Shown here: positions 58,330-64,000 of the stretch, piece by piece
Layout: each line of letters begins with the position of its first letter
Position numbering within the stretch: position 1 is the stretch's first letter
NCBI RefSeq assembly: GCF_954871325.1
Contig: NC_088775.1
Location: 24,033,561-24,097,560, forward strand
DNA length: 64,000 nucleotides
Direction: 5' to 3'
From: Gordionus sp. m RMFG-2023
Taxonomy: Eukaryota; Nematomorpha; Gordioida; Chordodea; Parachordodidae
Notes under the pieces: model-generated
Databases searched by the model: none
The model's input: the letters and a program-made list of their open reading frames with translations, nothing else
Told to the model about the DNA's origin: nothing
Translations under genes and position numbers: made by a program

Positions 58330-60656
58330 CTAATGAACAGGGTTGCCATGTCTCCCCCCATCAGTGGGAGTCTCCCACAATTTTTTAGTTTACCCACATA
58401 CATCTCACTCCCACAATTAGAAATCTCCCATAAAAAGCTCCCACAATTTTTTAATTTCTCCCACAATTTTTTTTTTAGCATTTAATGTTTTTTAATATAT
58501 AAATAATAATTTTGAGAGACAGTATTTGATTATTTTTATATTTTTAAAATAAATTTTAAATATTTATACGAAAAATATGTCTAGTTCTTTTATTTTATTT
58601 TTCCGCTCTAAAATATATTTTTTATAAAATTCTCCAATTCTCCACTCGACATTTTCAAAATTTTTGTGTTAGAAAGAATAGAAGTTAGAACAGTATGTAT
58701 AATTATTATAAATATATTGGGTCGGGCTCGGACATTTAGGACTTCTCGGGCTTGGTTGGGTTGCCCGAAAATTAAATATTAGAAATATCCCCAAACAACA
58801 TTAGAGGCCGAGTTAATAGTTAAACAAAATTATAAAATGTTATGCCAGGAATTTTATAAATATCTTAATAACGACGGTAAACGTTTAGTTCCATTATTTA
58901 AATCTCAAATAAAATATAATTAACTATAACTATTTGACTTTCTATATTTTATAAAATCTTATTTATACATTTGCATAAAATCAAATAAATTTATTTTTTA
59001 CATTGTAAAATTAATATTTTGAATATTTTGGCAAATCATAAAAATAAAGAAGCATTACAATCTCCTTAAACATGACATCATATTAAATCTTATTAATAAT
59101 TATCCGATAATAGTAATAATATTCTTACTTTGGTATTTCTGCAGCATAATTTAGTGAACCTTTATTAAATTATATTCTTCTGATTGCAACTGCATATTAA
59201 CAGCATATAGTAGATTTCCTATATGTAAAATTCCTAAATATACTTCTGCCATTAATTTTTGAAAATTTTTTTCAAAATATTAGGACAGCTTTTATAATCT
59301 ATTTATTTTTTAAAGGTTTGTAAAATTTTAAAATTCTACGATAGGGCGTATTAGGAGAAATCTGTCAACCAACATTATCCTGACTCAATTCTGTAAATAC
59401 ACTCTGGTTTTTGATAAATTCACTGAGGAATTATCAGATCAGAAAGCTGCCATGCAATTCATTGGTAATGCCAAATCTGCCAAATTTACCATTATATATG
59501 GTTAGCTATGTCTTTGGATATTTCATATCTGGAGAAAATTTTTTAATAGTTTTATTGAAATGACATTAATTTTGTTGAAATAGGGGAGGATCAAGGGAAA
59601 TGTTTTGATATCTCCTTATTAGATGCATCTGTTAGAATTGCATATGTTTGCACATCTTTCAAATCGTAGAATTGACCTTCTGGATTTATATCCTAAAACA
59701 TTGATGATAGCCTTGCTCATTTGTGTTATACAAAGTATACTTTTCATTTATATTAGTCGTTAAATATTAAGGGGAAAGATTCTACCAACATTGTGATGTT
59801 AAGTAGCTCTCTGAATGTTATACTGCATGAGAGGTATTTACCATTTCCGCAACTGTAGTTGCATCTGTATTATTTCTTATTTTTGAAGAATATTTTTGTT
59901 TTGCTATAGATGTTGATAGACTGCCCTGTACTGATTTATACTTTGAAGATTTTTGATGCCTCAAAATATCATATTCCCTTCCCCCATTGTATTAACTAAA
60001 TATTGTAGAACAACTTCCCCGCAGTGATTATAATTATTTTTTACATTGTAAATTTAAAATTGTTTGTTTTTTTATAAAATCTTATTTATACATTAGCATA
60101 AAATATATTTTTTACATTGTAAAATTACAATTTTTTTATAAAATTTTATCTTGTTTACATTCTTTTGTATTTAAAAAAGGTCGTTGATTATTATTTTTAA
60201 ACAAAATTAATATATTATAATAAATCAATATGTTATTTTAATAATAAAGATAGTATTTAAGAAATTTTGTGTCGTACTATAATTACCTATTTTGAAAAAT
60301 AGTTGCGTATTTTATTTTGGAAAATAGTTATCTATTTTATTTTGAAAAAGAGTTGGATATTTTATTTTGAAAAATAGTTGGCTATTTTATTTTGAAAAAT
60401 AGTTGGCTATTTTATTTTGAAAAATAGTTGGCTATTTTATTTTGAAAAATAGTTGGCTATTTTATTTTGAAAAATAAATACCTATTTTATTTTGGAAAAT
60501 AGATTCGATTTTATATTTATAAAAAATAATAAGCAGATAACTAGGCCCGCAAAAAAATTTTTTTTAGCATTCTCCCACAATTTTTATATTACTCCCACAA
60601 AATACCGAATTTCTCCCACAATATGAAAATTTTGACCTGGCAACCCTGCTCATGAA
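58330..60656. mobile_element. 2.3-kb hAT-type element nested in the Ginger-like element
   Basis: The element is 58338-60648, with CTAATGAA on the left and CTCATGAA on the right (7 of 8 match). Tips are CAGGGTTGCCATGTC and, complemented, CAGGGTTGCCAGGTC. Subterminal CTCCCACAATTTTT words repeat at both ends (58365-58475, 60570-60625). The interior is mostly non-coding. A G/C-richer stretch at 59335-59500 (ATTCTGTAAATACACTCTGG) is unidentified. No transposase is recognised, so it is non-autonomous. Confidence 0.85.
60275..60505 (+). repeat. 26-bp minisatellite
   Basis: About nine units of GTTGGCTATTTTATTTTGAA with AAATA as joint. Central units (60355-60475) are identical and edge units diverged, the usual sign of recent expansion from the middle. 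It lies inside the hAT-type element at 58338-60648. Confidence 0.92.
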
Positions 60657-60989
60657 TGCTAGCGGTAGCATTTTAAAGAGCAAAGCAAATATATGTAATA
60701 TCGCATGTCTTATTAGTTATTTATATCGTATATCTTATTTATGTCGCATCGTTATAACGCATGTCTTTTTTATATCTTTTCTAATCTTTATATATGCGTA
60801 AATTTTATATACAATTTAAATAAAGCATTTAAATTATTTAATGTTATTAACTTATATATTATTTCTAATCCTGTTTTATCTCACATTTCTATATTAAGAT
60901 TTGACATTTTCGAACTTAACCTTAAATTAATATATAAAACTTTAAGAGTTAATTTTAAATACAAATTAAGCAAAATTGCCATAAATATC

Positions 60990-61575
60990 AATGTAATAGA
61001 AAATATAATACTTAATCTTTACACGTCAGTCATAAATGTCAGTATTATTAAAAATTATATTTAATCTTTACACGTCAATCATAAATGTCTGTATTAATAA
61101 AAATATTATATTTGATCTTAACATTCAGTCATAAATGCCAATATCACTAACAGGAATTCACTTAAATATCTATAACAATAGAAAATATAATACTTAATCT
61201 TTACACGTCAATCATAAATATCAGTATTAATAAAAATATTATATTTAATCTTTACATGTCAGTATTATTAAAAATATTATATTTAATCTTTACACGTCAG
61301 TCATAAATGTCAATATCACTAAAATATTATATTTGATCTTAACATGTCAGTCATAAATGCCAATACCACTTAATTAGAATCTATTTAAAACAGGGATTTA
61401 CTTAAATGTCTATAACAAGAAAAAATATAATATTTGATCTTTACACGTCAATCATAAATGTCAGTATCACTAAAAATATTATATTTAATATATGCGCGTC
61501 AGTCATAAATGTCAATATCACTAAAAAATAATATTAAATATAAACATGTCAGTCATAAATGTCAATATCACTAAA
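60990..61575 (+). repeat. Subterminal repeat array of the Ginger-like element
   Basis: About ten copies of CAGTCATAAATGTCAGTATTA with AAATATTATATTTAATCTTT and ACACGT linkers (unit about 45-60 bp). The same words, complemented, occur at 55070-55130 near the left end. These are extensions of the terminal inverted repeat. Confidence 0.85.
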
Positions 61576-61769
61576 TTGGAATTTATTTAAAAGAGGAATT
61601 CATTTAGAACGTTGCACCGGGGTAACCAGCGACATATTCAAAATTATAGGAACGCTTAACAAGGAGGGATGGCAAATCATTGAGGACCATGTGATTTCCT
61701 CAGGAAAGCGTTTGATCGGTAATAACTTTTTATTTCAACAAGATAATGACCCAAATCATACATCCAGGC

Positions 61770-62945
61770 CAGTGGCGTAGCCAGGATTTATCCATAGGGG
61801 GGGGGGGGTTAAAATATTTTTAGGGTATGTGCTTTATTAGTGTCTAATCACTATAGTAACAAGCATGAATAAAAAAAATATTGGTAACAATTTTGGTTAA
61901 ATTTATGATTAATAAGCGACTGAACACTGAAAACATTATTCTAAAAATTTAATCTATGTTTAGTCAATTGTTAATTAATCCATATAGTTTAGAAAGAAAA
62001 AAATTTGCTCCCCGAACCTTATATTTTTTAAGATCACTCAATATACCTGATTGAGTGTTAAAATAATTCTTTTTTAAATTTTAGATATAGATTTTATTTA
62101 TTATTAAAATACTTTAGTATAAATAAAATCTCTTTATTTAACTATGCATTTATTTTAATGATAATATACAATAAAATAAATTTCAAAATGTAGAAATTTT
62201 TATGTAGATTATTATATTAAAAATTTATTGTAAATAACTATATTTAAAAAATATATAATTCAATAAAATATAAGTAATTCTTGTATGGTATTTTAAAAAA
62301 TATAATTTAACAATTATAATTAATACAAAATAATCTATAAATATTTCTTATTGCAAAAGCAATACTTTTATTAAAAATACATAAATATTATGACTAAGAA
62401 TTCATTATAATTAAGTTTTGCATATAAAAATTTTATGACTAAGAAAATATGATAATCATAGATTTGAATTTATAAAGAGAGGTCTACTTTTCTCTGAGAT
62501 CTGGCTAATTCATCTAGAATCAAATTTTTATCTAGAATAATCTCCTTATAAATATTTAAAAGGGCTAATCCATTTAAACGGTTTTCACCGGTGCTATTTC
62601 TTAAATAGGTTTTTAACCTTTTCAAAGTTGAAAATGACCTTTCATTGATGCAGGTACTAATCGGTAAAGTAGCTAAAATAAAAAGTAATGTTTTGATATT
62701 TGGCAAGGAATCTAAGGTGCAATTACACATGGAAAGAGCCTGCAAAGCATATTTAGTTCTCAAAGAGTACTCTATTCTGTCGAGATTTTTATACCAAAAT
62801 TCGACATCCCAAAGTAACTTATCATACGATCCTGATAAATCATCAGAATAAAACTCTGAGATTTTCTTAATATCCTCTCGCGTTTCATGTGTAATCAACA
62901 ATTCAGACTCAACCGGCAGAAGAAAATAAAAACTTTTTAAAATAA
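61770..62945 (-). mobile_element. hAT element with zinc-finger-MYM-like transposase C-terminus
   Basis: The left tip CAGTGGCGTAGCCAGGATTT plus a long G-tract lies at 61770. The transposase reads toward it on the - strand, 62901-62470 (143 codons): a helical region (KYALQALSMCNCTLDSLPNI), then the hATC dimerisation block PISTCINERSFSTLKRLKTY with LRNSTGENRLNGLALLNIYK. The part upstream of 62901 is out of frame or lost, and the other tip was not found. This family (52-kDa repressor/ZMYM1-like hATs) is common in invertebrates. It inserted into the Tc1 transposase right after DNDPNHTSRP. Confidence 0.82.
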
Positions 62946-63248
62946 AATTATGACTAATAAATTCTTCTTTTAATTGAAATAAAAATGTGTCAATAAGGGG
63001 AATAAAAATATTTTACTTTCTTGTAAAGAGCTCTCAGTTGATTTGGCTGGAAAATCATCAAATGATGGTATGGTATTTTATAATATAATTGAGTTCTATT
63101 TTTTTATTTGTAAATTATATTTTCATTTGAGTTATTAAAATTTTGCAATGTGCTTTATTTAGTTATAACCCTTTTTTTATATGAAAAGCTCATCATTATG
63201 ATTATTGTAAATTCCCAGATAATCTTTAGATATTACAACATTCACAAG
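62946..63248. other. Spacer before the next hAT tip
   Basis: No gene is seen. It may still belong to the hAT element on its left. Confidence 0.4.
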
Positions 63249-64000
63249 CAGAGTTGGGGAGTATTGTGAAAACTTGTATCTTAGATAAAAACAAATAATT
63301 TCCTTCTATATCTTACCCTGTCTTTTAAATTTGTAATAGATAACTTGAATCTTTATTTAAGATATATTTTTAATAAACTATATTCTTTTCTTGTTGTGCT
63401 GCTCAGGTCTGAATTCACATTGAAATATATATTTTAAAATTTTAAAAAAAATATAGAAAATCAATGTCCTCAAAAAGATATCATTATACTTAAAATTTCA
63501 GTTTAAAAATGATAATGAAAAATTGTTGGCTGTGGAAAATATTTGGGCACCTGACAAATGCTATAAATTTCCATTGTCTTTGGATAAAAGAAATTTAACA
63601 TTTCAAACATCGTGGCTTAACAAATATAAGTGGCTTGCTTCTTCATCTAATGAAAAGGGAGCTTTTTTGTAGTGTGCGTCATTTTTTCACCAAGATATGC
63701 TGGACCCGGGTTACAAAAACTCAAAACATTGGTAAGTCAAGTATATACAAGATGGAAAGATGCTCTTGAAAATTTTAATTATCATCAACAAAATAAATAT
63801 CATCTCAATTCTTGTGAGATATCTGATGCTTTAAAAGCCATCTCTATGAATCAAAAGATATCAATATCTAATGTATTGAATAAAAAAAATTTGATATTGT
63901 TACAACCAACAGAGCCAGAATAATTATAATTGATGCAATCATTTGGCTAGGGAGGCAGAGCTTAGCATTAAGATCTCATAGAGTATCAGCTGGCCCCTTA
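63249..64000 (+). mobile_element. Left part of a further hAT element, running off the window
   Basis: The tip CAGAGTTGGGGAGTATTG, with following TTGTATCTTAGATA words, is a hAT end. Coding sequence starts near 63530 on the + strand: AVENIWAPDKCYKFPLSLDK, then NLTFQTSWLNKYKWLASSSN with EKGAFL. In another frame comes VCVIFSPRYAGPGLQKLKTL (63672-63923). The WLNKYKWL...AFL...C.FF pattern is the TTF-type zinc finger at the start of MYM-like hAT transposases. Frame changes near 63665 show it is broken. Confidence 0.75.

Larger units (their letters stand above)
55007..61620 (+). mobile_element. Ginger1-like element (gypsy-type integrase between TIRs), fossil
   Basis: The element spans 55011-61616 with CCGG on both sides (55007-55010, 61617-61620). 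Tips are TGTAACGTTTTAAATGAAC and, complemented, TGCAACGTTCTAAATGAA, similar for about 120 bp. Parts on the + strand, in order: a zinc-finger region (HFGITKTYSKLAGR..., CCDIC; 56350-56870), the integrase core (VDLRALPESEDGYKYIAVAV; QGREFVNEIS; VYHPQGNGMVERVNRSIQNA; 57412-57898), and a GPY/F-like domain (PWMGPYTIVRIL, about 58235). The coding parts seem separated by intron-like gaps, as known for Ginger1. It looks broken in several places and of middle age. It is interrupted by the element at 58338-60648. No capsid, protease or RT was seen. Confidence 0.8.
54027..61769 (+). mobile_element. Tc1-type transposon split by a Ginger-like element and cut by a hAT
   Basis: The left part is 54027-55010 and the right part 61617-61769. 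The possible left tip CAATACCGGCCATAAATGAC is at about 54027. The transposase starts at 54425 (MIKREISIPTKCKIINLHIS, the helix-turn-helix). After a frameshift near 54500 it continues as PGRHRKMTLSDDRYITRISK (54483-54794) and, after a stop, as WSDESKFEIFGSKKRQYIRC (first catalytic Asp) and GGGSVMGWGCFDAG up to 55010. The right part resumes exactly with VTSDIFKIIGTLNKEGWQII and QQDNDPNHTSRP (second catalytic Asp). The hAT tip at 61770 then interrupts it, and the end of the Tc1 was not found. Confidence 0.85.

Noticed and set aside
60741-61064. 107-codon open frame at the right end of the Ginger-like element
   Set aside because: AT-rich composition (Ile, Asn, Leu, Tyr, Lys) running into the subterminal repeat array, with no recognisable domain.

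Overview
This is an AT-rich, intron-bearing eukaryotic window, most likely from an invertebrate animal. The reasons are spliced host genes with GT-AG introns of 0.5 to 17 kb, standard stop codons, and a dense mix of hAT, piggyBac, Tc1 and Ginger-like DNA transposons with two kinds of LINE. The species cannot be told from the sequence.

Two host genes are recognisable, and they converge. On the + strand, 7860-18838 holds a complete four-exon gene for the SUMO-conjugating enzyme UBC9 (UBE2I, 159 residues, active-site Cys93 present). On the - strand, from about 51786 down to 26193, lie the middle and C-terminal exons of a gene resembling GPATCH1, a G-patch spliceosome protein. Its exons run as 51786-51715, a possible 6-nt microexon at 50623-50618, 50365-50108, 49959-49694, 48870-48790, 48681-48492, 44932-44721, 44472-44370 and 44139-44029. 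After an apparent 17.4-kb intron come 26630-26555 and a lysine/arginine-rich last exon ending at 26193. Every internal junction from the microexon to 26630 keeps reading phase. The first GPATCH1 exons (G-patch region) were not found and probably lie beyond the right edge or in unrecognised sequence.

Almost everything else is mobile DNA. 1-7.8 kb: a Ty3/gypsy-like fossil, hAT remains, and a 1.65-kb element with about 215-bp inverted repeats. UBC9 intron 1: an RTE-type LINE, the antisense tail of another LINE, and an internally deleted hAT. UBC9 intron 2: two inverted 14-bp minisatellite arrays, and a TIR element holding a LINE fragment. 21.5-25 kb: a LINE with a C-terminal restriction-like endonuclease, split by a 335-bp MITE and carrying two recent tandem duplications at its 3' end.

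27-44 kb, the apparent long intron of the GPATCH1-like gene: three copies of one BED/DUF659 hAT family with exact 8-bp target duplications, two of them nested in a piggyBac element, plus an older hAT and several short hAT-type elements. 45-49 kb: a second piggyBac and a TTAA-flanked MITE inside another GPATCH1 intron. 54-64 kb: a Tc1 element split by a Ginger1-like element at a CCGG duplication. That element is itself hit by a hAT-type element, and the Tc1 is cut again by a hAT at 61770. A further hAT starts at 63249.
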